Positions 15,587 to 23,824 of a stretch of 64,000 nt of DNA are shown piece by piece. Below the pieces are notes generated by a model. The model saw only the letters and a list, made by a program, of their open reading frames with translations. It searched no databases and was not told where the DNA came from. Position 1 is the stretch's first letter. Each line of letters opens with the position of its first letter. A program made the position numbers and the translations under genes. Source of the DNA: Fen-1245 sp963835535 (GTDB lineage: Bacteria; Gemmatimonadota; Gemmatimonadetes; Gemmatimonadales; JACORV01); the NCBI GenBank assembly GCA_963835535.1, contig CAWIFL010000002.1, forward strand, positions 310,001 through 374,000, in the 5' to 3' direction.

Positions 15587-16573
15587 CTAGTCGCTGTCCT
15601 TCGGCCTCCCCTCGCGCCCGCGGGACAGCTCCGCGGTCAGGTCCTGGATGGCGCGGTGGAGTCCGTGCAGCTCCTCGCGCTGGCCGGCCAGCAGCTCCCC
15701 GATGAAGCCGAACCCGAACAGCGCGATCCCGGAGATGACGAGCGTTTCGATGAGGTTGAGGAGCGGCCGGAACCCGACGCCGTATCCGAACCGGATGATC
15801 AGCGCCGCGACGCCGGCCAGGAAGCCGAGGACGAAGAGGATCGTGCCGGAGACGCCGAAGAACAGCATCGGCTTGCGGCCGAACTTGAGCTGGAACCAGA
15901 CGGACAGGAGGTCCAGCACGCCGACCGGGATGCGGCCGATCCCGAACTTGCTCCGCCCCGCGTGGCGCGGCAGGAGCGTGACCGGCCGTTCCGCGAGGAC
16001 GAACCCCTGCGCCGCCGCGACGACGGCGAAGAAGCGGTGCCAGTCGGGCCGCGCCGGCACGGCCTGCATCACCGCGCGCCGGTACGCCTTGACCGAGTTG
16101 AGGTCCGTGACCCGGATCCCGAACAGCAGGCGGCAGAGCCCGTTGTAGATGCCGGAGACGAACGCCTTCTCGTAGTGCCCCTGCTTGGTGCCCGTGACCA
16201 GGTCCGCCTCGCCCGCCAGGATCGGCGCGACGAGCGACGGGATCTCGGACGGCAGGTACTGCAGGTCGGCCGGATAGAACACGAGGATGTCGCCGCGGGC
16301 GGCGTCCCCCGCGGTCCTGAGCGCGTCGGCGATCCCCTGCTGGGTGCGGTGCCGCTCCCAGCGGAGGAAGGGGTGCCGCGCCGCGAGAGCCTTCAGGACC
16401 TCGGCGGTGCCGTCCGTGCTGCCGTCGTCCACGACGACGACCTCGGCGGTGAACGGCGCCGGGCCCAGCGCCGCGGCCGCCTGGGCGACGAACTCGGGGA
16501 GGTTCTCCGCCTCGTCCTTCGCCGGGACGAGCACGCTGACGTCCACCGGCCCCCTGCCGCTGGCAAGGCTCAT
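15587..16573 (-). CDS. Family 2 glycosyltransferase with C-terminal membrane helices
   Basis: 328 residues from ATG 16573, overlapping the rpoN stop (ATGA). The catalytic domain has VSVLVPAKDEAENLP, VVVDDGSTDGTAE and FYPADLQYLP (the DxD equivalent appears as PADLQ), as in DPM1/ArnC-type enzymes. Two hydrophobic helices follow near 235-260 and 275-300, then a charged tail. ArnC-like proteins load a sugar onto undecaprenyl phosphate at the inner membrane. It is the last gene of the Kdo/Lpt operon, which points to envelope glycan or lipid A modification. Substrate not determined. Confidence 0.8.
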   Translation of the reverse strand: MSLASGRGPVDVSVLVPAKDEAENLPEFVAQAAAALGPAPFTAEVVVVDDGSTDGTAEVLKALAARHPFLRWERHRTQQGIADALRTAGDAARGDILVFYPADLQYLPSEIPSLVAPILAGEADLVTGTKQGHYEKAFVSGIYNGLCRLLFGIRVTDLNSVKAYRRAVMQAVPARPDWHRFFAVVAAAQGFVLAERPVTLLPRHAGRSKFGIGRIPVGVLDLLSVWFQLKFGRKPMLFFGVSGTILFVLGFLAGVAALIIRFGYGVGFRPLLNLIETLVISGIALFGFGFIGELLAGQREELHGLHRAIQDLTAELSRGREGRPKDSD

Positions 16574-18021
16574 ACGCGCTTCCGCATCCGGGCCGACAGG
16601 ATCCCCAGCTGGTCGCGGTACTTCGCGACCGTGCGCCGCGCGATGCGCACGCCCTTCTCGCGCAGCCTCTGGACGATCTGCTGGTCCGTGAGCGGCTCCT
16701 GGGTGTCTTCCTCGGAGACGAGCTTCTGGATCTGCGCCTTGATGGCCCGGGCGCTGGCGTCCTCGCCCGTGGTGGTCGAGAGGGCGCTGGAGAAGAAGAA
16801 CTTGAGCGGCAGGACCCCGCGCGGGGTCTGCACGTACTTCTCGTTCGTCACCCGGCTCACCGTGCTCTCGTGCATGTTGATGACTTCCGCCACCTCGCGC
16901 AGCGTGAGCGGCTTGAGGTGCTCGATCCCCTTCTCGAAGAAGTCGTGCTGCCGGTCCACGATGAAGTTCATCACCTTGAGCATCGTCTGGCGGCGCTGCT
17001 CGATCGCCTGGATCATCCACTGCGCGCTGTTGAGCCGCTGGGTGATGAACTCCCGGTTCTCGCCCACGAACTTCTTCTTGTCGCGCGCCACCTCCTGATA
17101 GGCGCGGGAGAGCCGGAGGCGCGGGAGGTTGGTGTCGTTGAGGAAGACCCGGTACTTGCCGTCGATCTTCTCGACGATGAGGTCCGGGATGATGTAGTCG
17201 CCCTCGGTGGGGCTGTACCTGAGGCCGGGCTTGGGGTCGAGCTTGGCGATCTCGTCGGCCGCCGCCTGGACCTCCCCGGTCTCGAGCCCCATGCGCTTGG
17301 CGAGGTCGCTCCACCGGTGGGCGATCAGGTCGTCGTAGGCCTCGTTGAGGAGCCGGTAGGCGAGCGACTCCGTCCCGCCCTTGTCCTTGAGCTGGAGCAT
17401 CAGGCACTCGCGCAGGTTGCGCGCCGCGACGCCCGGCGGGTCGAGCGCCTGCATGACCGCCAGCATCCGCTCGGCGTGCTCGAGCGCGTACGGCTCGGGC
17501 GCCTTCAGATTCTCGTGCTCGGTGGCGAACTCGGTCTGCAGATCGTTCGCGCCCTTCACGATCTCCTCGAGCCCAGCCGCGAGGTAGCCGTCGCTGCCGA
17601 TGTTGCCGATGAACTCCTCGGCCAGGAGCAGCTGCCGATCGTCGAGCTGCAGCAGCTGCAGCTGGTCGCGGAGGTGCTCGGCGAGGTCGTGGCCCTGCAC
17701 GGTCACCGGCTCGATGTACTCGCGCGTCTCCGTCTGGCCGTGCCAATCGCCGTCGTCGAAGCCGTCGAGCAGGATGTCGTCCCAGTTCGTCCCGGTCGTC
17801 TCGGCCGGCTCCGGCGTCTCGCGCTTCTCCTGGACCTGCGGCGTCTCCTCTTCCTCCTCGGGCTCCAGCAGCTCGAGGAAGGGGTTCGCCATCAGCTCCT
17901 GCTTGAGGTGCTGCTGGAGGTCGAGGAGCGGCATGTACAGCAGGTCCATCGCCTGGTAGAGCCGCGGATTGATCCGCAGGTCCTGCCGGAGGACGGTGTG
18001 CTGGCCGAGCGAGGTCTTCAT
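16570..18021 (-). CDS. rpoN: RNA polymerase sigma-54 factor
   Basis: 483 residues from ATG 18021. Region I at the N-terminus (LRINPRLYQAMDLLYMPLLDLQQHLKQEL) is the Gln/Leu-rich part contacted by enhancer-binding activators. It is followed by an acidic region II (~50-110) and the core-binding domain. The C-terminal RpoN box ARRTVAKYR, at about 461-469, recognises the -24 element. It lies downstream of lptB with a four-base overlap, the same neighbourhood as in Proteobacteria. No activator gene is in the window; a PtsN-like EIIA domain occurs at 38374. Confidence 0.97.
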   Translation of the reverse strand: MKTSLGQHTVLRQDLRINPRLYQAMDLLYMPLLDLQQHLKQELMANPFLELLEPEEEEETPQVQEKRETPEPAETTGTNWDDILLDGFDDGDWHGQTETREYIEPVTVQGHDLAEHLRDQLQLLQLDDRQLLLAEEFIGNIGSDGYLAAGLEEIVKGANDLQTEFATEHENLKAPEPYALEHAERMLAVMQALDPPGVAARNLRECLMLQLKDKGGTESLAYRLLNEAYDDLIAHRWSDLAKRMGLETGEVQAAADEIAKLDPKPGLRYSPTEGDYIIPDLIVEKIDGKYRVFLNDTNLPRLRLSRAYQEVARDKKKFVGENREFITQRLNSAQWMIQAIEQRRQTMLKVMNFIVDRQHDFFEKGIEHLKPLTLREVAEVINMHESTVSRVTNEKYVQTPRGVLPLKFFFSSALSTTTGEDASARAIKAQIQKLVSEEDTQEPLTDQQIVQRLREKGVRIARRTVAKYRDQLGILSARMRKRV

Positions 18022-19220
18022 GCCGCCGGCGAGAGGCGCGAGCGGAGCCGCGCCGTGAGGGTCGGGCCGAGATACAGATCGGCGACCCGGTCGTCGTACA
18101 CGAGGGCGCGGACGGTGCCGGAGACCTGCACCCGGCCCTCGAACATGATGTAGGCCCGGTCCACGATGTCGAGGGTCTGCTCGACGTTGTGGTCGGTGAT
18201 CAGCACGCCGATCCCCTTGTGCCGGAGGCCGGCGACGATGGTCTGGATGTCGTGGACCGCGATCGGATCCACGCCCGAGAACGGCTCGTCCAGCAGCATG
18301 AACTTCGGCCGCGTCACCAGCGCCCGGGTGATCTCCAGCCGGCGCCGCTCGCCGCCCGAGAGGGAATACGCCTTGTTGCGGCGGAGGTGGCGGATGGACA
18401 GCTCGTCGAGGAGCGTCTCGAGCCGGTGGTGCCGCTCCTCGCTGCTGATCGGCAGCATCTCGAGGATGGCGAGGAGGTTCTCCTCGACCGTGAGCTTGCG
18501 GAACACCGACGGCTCCTGCGCCAGGTAGCCGATGCCCCGCCGCGCCCGCAGGTACATCGGCAGCGCGCTGATGTCCGAGCCGTCCAGGACGATGCGGCCG
18601 GCCTCGGGCGTGATCAGGCCGACCATCATGTAGAAGGTGGTGGTCTTCCCCGCCCCGTTCGGCCCGAGGAGGCCGACGATCTCCCCCTGCGCCAGCCGCA
18701 CGTTCACGTCATCCACCACCGCGCGCCGGCTGTACGTCTTCCTGAGGCCGAAGGCCTCCAGGACGCTGCGCCCTCCCGCAGCCGCCTCCGCGTCGGCAAC
18801 GGCGCGCTCGCCGGTGCTGTGGGTGATCATCCCCTGCCAGGCGGCCTCGAGGAGGGCCTGCCGCGCCGCGGCGCGGTCGGCGCCGAGGGCCGTCCACGTT
18901 TCGGCCTTGAACTGCACCACCGAGTTCTGGTCCCAGCCCCTGCCCGTGTCGCTGATGACGGCCTCGGTCGCCAGGCGCGGCAGCACGGAGGTCGCCAGGT
19001 GGCGCCGTACGTCGTCCACGGAGAGGCTGCCCGGGTCGGTGCGCCCGGACTCCCCCTCGGTGCGGCGGAGGGCGTCGAGGTAGTCCTCGCGGAACGCGAC
19101 GGCGGCGGCGCCGAAGGGCGTCGCGCCCTGCTCGTCGCCGGCCTTCAGGAGCGCCGCCACGGCGAGGCAGATCGAGGGATCGCGGCCCGTGAGCTGGGTC
19201 AGCAGCACGTGGTCGCTCAC
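18018..19220 (-). CDS. lptB: LPS export ABC transporter ATPase LptB with an extra N-terminal domain
   Basis: 400 residues from ATG 19220. Residues ~153-400 are a normal LptB: Walker A GPNGAGKTT at 186-194, Q-loop QEPSVF near 235, signature LSGGE at 287-291, Walker B FMLLDEP near 307-313 and switch TDHN. LptB powers LPS extraction from the inner membrane with LptFG. The first ~150 residues are additional, since the family is usually ~240 residues. They form a soluble helical segment beginning MSDHVLLTQLTG and are not low-complexity. The frame uses high-GC third positions, so this part looks coding. Start overlaps the lptA stop by four bases. The extension's role is unknown. Confidence 0.9.
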   Translation of the reverse strand: MSDHVLLTQLTGRDPSICLAVAALLKAGDEQGATPFGAAAVAFREDYLDALRRTEGESGRTDPGSLSVDDVRRHLATSVLPRLATEAVISDTGRGWDQNSVVQFKAETWTALGADRAAARQALLEAAWQGMITHSTGERAVADAEAAAGGRSVLEAFGLRKTYSRRAVVDDVNVRLAQGEIVGLLGPNGAGKTTTFYMMVGLITPEAGRIVLDGSDISALPMYLRARRGIGYLAQEPSVFRKLTVEENLLAILEMLPISSEERHHRLETLLDELSIRHLRRNKAYSLSGGERRRLEITRALVTRPKFMLLDEPFSGVDPIAVHDIQTIVAGLRHKGIGVLITDHNVEQTLDIVDRAYIMFEGRVQVSGTVRALVYDDRVADLYLGPTLTARLRSRLSPAA

Positions 19221-20836
19221 GGGCGGCTCGGGCGCGGCTTCGTGGTGTCGGCCGGCAGCGGTGGATGCCGCGTCGCGTCCGGTGTGGCGCGGCGCGTGCT
19301 GTCCGGCGTCGCCGCGCCCGTCGTGTCCGCACCCGCGCGGCGCAGGGAGTCGGCCTTGGCCGAGTCGGGCTTGGGCGGCGGCAGCGGCTCGAGATAGATG
19401 CCGTCCACCTTCCCGACCACGTCCACGGTCGCGACCTTGGACTGCTGCATCGCGATGTCGATCCGCCGGCCGCGGGAGTAGTTGACGCCCTTGGGCTCGC
19501 CGGGATGATCCGAGTTGTCCACGTGATAGAGCGCGTGGGCCGAGCCGAACGAGGTCAGGTGGTCGAGCTGGGACTTCTTCGCGCCGCTGCTGTCGGTCAC
19601 GACGCCGAAGTCGGCGCGGAGGGTGTCGCCGGTCAGCCAGTCCTCATCGGCGCGGAACAGCGGCGGGGCGACCTTGGCCGTCGTGTCGTGCGCGGTCGTG
19701 TCGTGCGCCGTGGCGGTCCGCGCCGCCGTCGTGTCGCGCGAGGCCGGGTTGCGGACGGTCGTGTCGCGCGAGGCCGGGGCGCCCCCGCCCGTGGTGTCGC
19801 GCACGGTCGTGTCCCGGCTGGTCGTCCGCGCATGCCCGTAGGCCCAGACCAGGCGCACGATCTGGGCGGGCATGTGGATGTCGAGGGAGTCGGCGACGAT
19901 CGTGTTCACGCCGCTGAGGGCGTTGGGCCGTTTGATCTTCCCCCAGGCCCGCGCCCGCTGGACCTTCCCGCTGTCGATGGTCATGTCCAGCGTGTCGGCC
20001 GTGAGCCGCCAGTCGGGCCCGTGAGCCAGCGCGTCGCCCCTGGACACCACCTGGCGGAACTCGTGGCTGTCGGTGAGGGCGAACCGGATGTCCTTGCCGG
20101 TGAGGTGGTAGGCGTCCTTTCCCTTCCCGTCCACCACCGGCGTCCCGCCGACCAGCGCGCCGAGGTTCCGCGCCAGGTCCAGCTGCGCGGAATCCCCGCG
20201 GGCCGCGACGTCGGAGCGGTCCACCGTCACGTGGCCTCCGCCCCACATCTGGTCGTTGCCCCGCATGTGGGTCCGGTCCGCCACGACGACGAACGCCTCG
20301 GTGTCGACGGGGGCGGCGGGAGGCGTGGTGTCGCGGCGCGCCGAGTGGAAGTGGATCGTCGGCCGGCCGGTCGCGTACAGCTCCAGCGTGTCCCGCAGCG
20401 GCGGCGCGGCCCGGTAGTAGTCGAGGTTGGGCCCGCGCAGGTCCGAGCCGCTGTGGAGGTTCTTGGTGTAGACGTTCCCCTCCGCGTAGAGCCGCTCCTG
20501 CCGCAGGTAGTAGGTAACGTGGTCCGCGTCCAGCACGGAGGACGTGTCCCGGAAGTGCACGTGCCCCACGAGGAACAGGAGGTCTCGCTCCGGATACCAG
20601 GCCACCGAGTCGGAGTACATGGTCGTCGTGGGCTGGTTGATGCAATGCGACCACATCCCGCCGCCGGCGAAGACATCGGAGACGCCCGCGGCTTTGGGCG
20701 CCTGCACCATGTGGCTGGTCCCGTGGCTCGAGTCGATCTGCACGTTGCAGGTCGTCTGGGCAGGCGCGGGCTGCGGCTGCTGGGCCAGCGCGGGAGCGGC
20801 GACGAGGCCGATCGCGAGTGCAGCGATGAGGCGCAC
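19217..20836 (-). CDS. lptA: OstA/LptA-like periplasmic LPS-transport protein with DTT-repeat linker
   Basis: 539 residues from ATG 20836. The signal peptide ends at PALAQQ. The body contains OstA-type beta-jelly-roll segments (LLFLVGHVHFRDTSSVLDADHVTYYLRQERLYAEGNV, again around 195-300) that would form the LPS bridge across the periplasm. It is about three times the E. coli LptA length and may combine LptA with LptD-N-like modules. Residues ~340-395 hold repeated RDTT/HDTT units in a Pro/Ala/Thr-rich linker, and the C-terminus is a Pro/Thr-rich tail with more DTT/DST units. It lies between lptC and lptB, supporting the role. Confidence 0.8.
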   Translation of the reverse strand: MRLIAALAIGLVAAPALAQQPQPAPAQTTCNVQIDSSHGTSHMVQAPKAAGVSDVFAGGGMWSHCINQPTTTMYSDSVAWYPERDLLFLVGHVHFRDTSSVLDADHVTYYLRQERLYAEGNVYTKNLHSGSDLRGPNLDYYRAAPPLRDTLELYATGRPTIHFHSARRDTTPPAAPVDTEAFVVVADRTHMRGNDQMWGGGHVTVDRSDVAARGDSAQLDLARNLGALVGGTPVVDGKGKDAYHLTGKDIRFALTDSHEFRQVVSRGDALAHGPDWRLTADTLDMTIDSGKVQRARAWGKIKRPNALSGVNTIVADSLDIHMPAQIVRLVWAYGHARTTSRDTTVRDTTGGGAPASRDTTVRNPASRDTTAARTATAHDTTAHDTTAKVAPPLFRADEDWLTGDTLRADFGVVTDSSGAKKSQLDHLTSFGSAHALYHVDNSDHPGEPKGVNYSRGRRIDIAMQQSKVATVDVVGKVDGIYLEPLPPPKPDSAKADSLRRAGADTTGAATPDSTRRATPDATRHPPLPADTTKPRPSRP

Positions 20837-20837
20837 G

Positions 20838-21464
20838 TCACGGTCCCGGCATCACGAGGCGCCCGGCGGTGCCCCGCGCGCCCAGCACGGTGCAGTTGGT
20901 GAACCCCGGGTCGCACGTGAAGCCCTTGTCGCCCTCGATGTGCTGGGCGGCCTTGTCCGCGACGAAGGGCCGGGTGGTCGTCACCTGGTTCTTGGCGGGA
21001 TCGTACTCGAGGAAGTCGGTCTTGAGTCGCGCGCCGTCCGCGGTGCGCACGACCACCACGTTGCCGCTGGCCGACATCTGGTTGGTGCGCATCCAGTACA
21101 CGCCCGTCAGCGACGTCAGGATCGACAGCTGCACCCCCTCGGGCGAGAAGAAGGTCACCGTGACCTTCCGCAGGTCCACGCGCCCGGGAGCCTCGTAGAC
21201 GAGGGCGGAGTCGGACCTCAGGACGGCCTGCTTGACGCCCATGCTCGTGAGGAACTGCGTGACCCCGAACATCACCTGGTCGGCGCTGTCGGCCTGGGCC
21301 CCGAGGTTCCCCATGCCCTTCCCGCCGCCGCCGCAGCCACAAAGCAGGAGGGCACAGAGGCACAGGGGCACGGAGGCACGAAGACGGTGGGCACGGGGGC
21401 AGAGGTGCACGGGGATACCCCGCCGTGCCGCTGTGCCCCTGTGCTCCCGTGCCTCCTGTTTCAC
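20838..21464 (-). CDS. lptC: LptC-like lipoprotein
   Basis: 208 residues from GTG 21464, overlapping the kdsD stop (GTGA). The N-terminus is basic and then hydrophobic, ending in lipobox LLCGC (Cys ~44). The rest has LptC/YrbK features: DQVMFGVTQFLTSMGVKQAVLRSDSALVYEAPGRVDLRKVTVTFFSPEG and a short beta repeat with LEYDPAKNQVTT. LptC normally docks LPS from LptBFG to LptA through an N-terminal helix; here the anchor looks lipid-based. The first ~40 codons lie in a degenerate repeat (21348-21459), which therefore supplies the signal peptide. Position in the Kdo-Lpt operon supports the call. Confidence 0.8.
   Translation of the reverse strand: MKQEAREHRGTAARRGIPVHLCPRAHRLRASVPLCLCALLLCGCGGGGKGMGNLGAQADSADQVMFGVTQFLTSMGVKQAVLRSDSALVYEAPGRVDLRKVTVTFFSPEGVQLSILTSLTGVYWMRTNQMSASGNVVVVRTADGARLKTDFLEYDPAKNQVTTTRPFVADKAAQHIEGDKGFTCDPGFTNCTVLGARGTAGRLVMPGP
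21348..21459. repeat. Facing arrays of CACGGAGG-type degenerate repeats inside lptC
   Basis: The left arm has direct units CACAGAGG, CACAGGGG, CACGGAGG. The right arm has the complementary GTGCCCCT, GTGCTCCC, GTGCCTCC. The two arms can fold into a long imperfect stem. Similar sequence occurs at 29943-30038 and 57321-57362. Confidence 0.6.
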
Positions 21465-22438
21465 GCCGCCCCCGCCCGCATCAGGTCGTGCAGGTGCACG
21501 ACGCCGACCAGGTGGCCGCCGTCGTCCACCACCGGCATCGCCATGATCCCGCGCTGCTCCATCGTGTTCACCGCGCCGCTGGCCAGGTCGCCGGGCCGGG
21601 CGAGCTTCGGCGTGCGCGTCATCACGTCGCCGACCTTCGCCTCCAGGAAGTCCGTCCGCTTCTCCATCAGCCGCGTCAGGTCGCCGGCGGTGACCACGCC
21701 GATGACGACGCCCTGGGGGCCCGTGACCGCGACCGTGCCGCGGCGCTCGGCCAGGAGGACGACGCATTCGCGCATCGAGGCGTCGGGACCGAGCGCCGGG
21801 AGCTTCTCCGTGACCATCACGTCCCGGACCACCAGCAGCAGGCGGCGACCCAGGGCCCCGCCCGGATGCAGGCGCGCGAAGTCGTCGGGCTTGAACCCCT
21901 TGGCCTCGAACAGCGCGATGGCGAGCGCGTCGCCGAGGGCGAGCGCGACCGTAGTGCTGGTCGTCGGCGCCAGGTCGAGCGGGCACGCCTCGGACTCGAC
22001 CGCCGCGTCGAGGGCGACGTCGGCATGCCGGGCGAGGGTGGAATCGGCCTTCCCCGTGATCGCGACCATCCTGACGCCGAGGCGCTTCAGGAAACCGACC
22101 AGCCCGAACAGCTCGTCGGTCTCGCCGCTCTTCGAGATGAGGATCGCGGCGTCGTCGCGGCCCACGATCCCGAGGTCCCCGTGCACGCTGTCCACCGCGT
22201 GGAGGAAGGTCGCCGGCGTGCCGGTCGAGGTGAGCGTCGCCGCGATCTTGCGCGCGATGACGCCGGACTTGCCGACCCCGGAGACGATGATGCGGCCCCG
22301 GCATGACAGCAGGAGCTGCACGGCCTCGGCGAAGCGGCCGTCGAGACGACCCGCGAGCGCGGCCAGGGCGCCGGCCTCCTGCTCCAGCACCCGGCGCCCG
22401 AGGGCCACCAGCTCCCTGGCCTCACCGCCCGAGGACAT
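21461..22438 (-). CDS. kdsD: Arabinose-5-phosphate isomerase
   Basis: 325 residues from ATG 22438, close to the usual 320-330. KdsD converts ribulose-5-phosphate to arabinose-5-phosphate, the first step to Kdo. A SIS domain covers the first ~200 residues (GRIIVSGVGKSGVIARKIAATLTSTG, HGDLGIVGRDDAAILISKSGETDE, CPLDLAPTTSTT), followed by two CBS domains (VRDVMV... and VGDVMT...PVVDDGGHLVGVVHLHDLMRAG). An in-frame ATG at 22477 exists because of a 39-base-period duplication at the kdsC-kdsD junction; the downstream ATG gives no overlap with kdsC. The gene is coupled to lptC through GTGA. Confidence 0.93.
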   Translation of the reverse strand: MSSGGEARELVALGRRVLEQEAGALAALAGRLDGRFAEAVQLLLSCRGRIIVSGVGKSGVIARKIAATLTSTGTPATFLHAVDSVHGDLGIVGRDDAAILISKSGETDELFGLVGFLKRLGVRMVAITGKADSTLARHADVALDAAVESEACPLDLAPTTSTTVALALGDALAIALFEAKGFKPDDFARLHPGGALGRRLLLVVRDVMVTEKLPALGPDASMRECVVLLAERRGTVAVTGPQGVVIGVVTAGDLTRLMEKRTDFLEAKVGDVMTRTPKLARPGDLASGAVNTMEQRGIMAMPVVDDGGHLVGVVHLHDLMRAGAA

Positions 22439-22487
22439 CGCCCCGCTCAAGGAGTGCGACTTAGCGCCCGAGGACATCGCCCCGCTC
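22427..22487. repeat. 22-bp direct duplication across the kdsC-kdsD junction
   Basis: The same 22 bases (GCCCGAGGACATCGCC then CCGCTC) stand at 22427-22448 and 22466-22487, 39 bases apart. One copy encodes the last KdsC residues (ERGDVLGR), the other encodes the KdsD start (MSSGG). Confidence 0.8.
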
Positions 22488-23018
22488 CTTGAGGTAGGCG
22501 CGCACCACGTCGTTCCAGACGCCGCGCGCCTTGAGGAACGCTTCGGCGAACTCACGGAGGGCGCCGCGGCCCCCGGCGTGCACGGTCGTGAAGCGGGCGA
22601 CCTCCCGCACCTCGGCGCAGGCGTTCGCGACGCCGACCGGGAGCGCGACCCGACGCAGCAGCGGCAGGTCGGGGAGGTCGTCGCCGATGAAGCACGCTTC
22701 CTCCCAGCGCATCTGACGCCGCAGCAGCATTCCTTCGAACACCGGCAGCTTCCGCGCGCCCGCGTCGGCCGCGAACTCGTCCGCCTGCAGCTCCTGGGCG
22801 CGAATGCGCGCCGCGTCGCCGGCACGCCCGGTCACGACGACGACCACCAGGCCGGCGGCGCGCAGCAGGTGCACGCCCAGGCCGTCCTGGATGTCGAACC
22901 GCTTGAGCTCCACGCTCTGGCCGCCGGCCGTCCCGATGTAGAGGCCGCCGTCGGTCATGGTGCCGTCCACGTCGAACCCGATGATGCGGATCCGCTTGGC
23001 GACCGCGGGCTCAATCAT
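22461..23018 (-). CDS. kdsC: 3-deoxy-manno-octulosonate-8-phosphate phosphatase
   Basis: 185 residues from ATG 23018. KdsC removes phosphate from Kdo-8-phosphate. It is a short HAD-superfamily enzyme with motif I FDVDGTMTDGG (Asp16 nucleophile, Asp18 acid/base), motif II VVTGR near 61-65, the conserved Lys in ARKLPVFEG and motif III ACFIGDDLPDLPLL near 108-121. It lacks a cap domain, as expected for this tetrameric family. It overlaps kdsA by eight bases. Confidence 0.93.
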   Translation of the reverse strand: MIEPAVAKRIRIIGFDVDGTMTDGGLYIGTAGGQSVELKRFDIQDGLGVHLLRAAGLVVVVVTGRAGDAARIRAQELQADEFAADAGARKLPVFEGMLLRRQMRWEEACFIGDDLPDLPLLRRVALPVGVANACAEVREVARFTTVHAGGRGALREFAEAFLKARGVWNDVVRAYLKERGDVLGR

Positions 23019-23823
23019 GGTGCCCTCGCGCCGCGTGCCATACGTCCATGGCGCGGGCGATGATGTCGTAGAGATCGTGGAGGCGGATCATGTTCGGGCC
23101 GTCCGACGGGGCGTGGTCGGGGTCCGGGTGGGTCTCGACGAAGAAGCCGTCGGCGCCCGCCGCCGCCGCCGCGCACAGCAGCGCCGGGATGTGCTCGCGG
23201 AGGCCGCCGCTCGCGCCGCCCCGGCCCTGCCCCGGCTGCTGCACGCTGTGCGTCGCGTCGAACACCGCCGGGCAGGCGCACGCGTCCTTCAGGCGGGCGA
23301 AGTTCCGCATGTCCACGACCAGATCGCCGTAGCCGAAGAAGGTCCCCCGCTCCGTCACGGCTACCGTGGCCGCGCCGCCGCTGCGGACCTTCTCGAGCGA
23401 GCCGGCCATCCCCTCGGGGCTCATCCACTGGCCCTTCTTCACGTTGACCGGCCGCCCCGCGGCGCCGACGGCGACCAGGAGGTCGGTCTGGCGGCACAGG
23501 AACGCGGGCACCTGGAGCACGTCCGCGACCGCCGCCGCGGCGGCGACCTGCGCCACCTCGTGCACGTCCGTCAGGACGGGCAGGCCCGTCGCGGCGCGGA
23601 CGCGCTCCAGCGCGGCGAGGCCCGCCTCCATCCCGGGACCGCGGGCCGCGCCGAGCCGCGCGCGGTTGGCCTTGTCGTAGGACGCCTTGTAGGTGACCGG
23701 GATCTTCAGCCGCTGCGCCAGCTCGGCCAGCCGCTCGCCGACCTGGAGGTTGAGCCGGTCGTCTTCGACCACACAGGGGCCCGCGAGCAGGAACGGGCCG
23801 GGTCCGAACGGCTCGGGGCGCAT
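23011..23823 (-). CDS. kdsA: 3-deoxy-8-phosphooctulonate synthase
   Basis: 270 residues from ATG 23823, normal length. KdsA condenses phosphoenolpyruvate with arabinose-5-phosphate to Kdo-8-phosphate. The TIM-barrel signatures are present: GPCVVEDD, KASYDKANR, the GxGMEAGL segment, LTDVHE, NVKKGQWMSPEGM and FDATHSVQQPG. Cysteine is absent from the GPC(V)V-adjacent metal site variants I can check, so whether it is metal-dependent cannot be decided here. It follows pyrG by one base and is coupled to kdsC. Confidence 0.95.
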   Translation of the reverse strand: MRPEPFGPGPFLLAGPCVVEDDRLNLQVGERLAELAQRLKIPVTYKASYDKANRARLGAARGPGMEAGLAALERVRAATGLPVLTDVHEVAQVAAAAAVADVLQVPAFLCRQTDLLVAVGAAGRPVNVKKGQWMSPEGMAGSLEKVRSGGAATVAVTERGTFFGYGDLVVDMRNFARLKDACACPAVFDATHSVQQPGQGRGGASGGLREHIPALLCAAAAAGADGFFVETHPDPDHAPSDGPNMIRLHDLYDIIARAMDVWHAARGHHD

Positions 23824-23824
23824 C

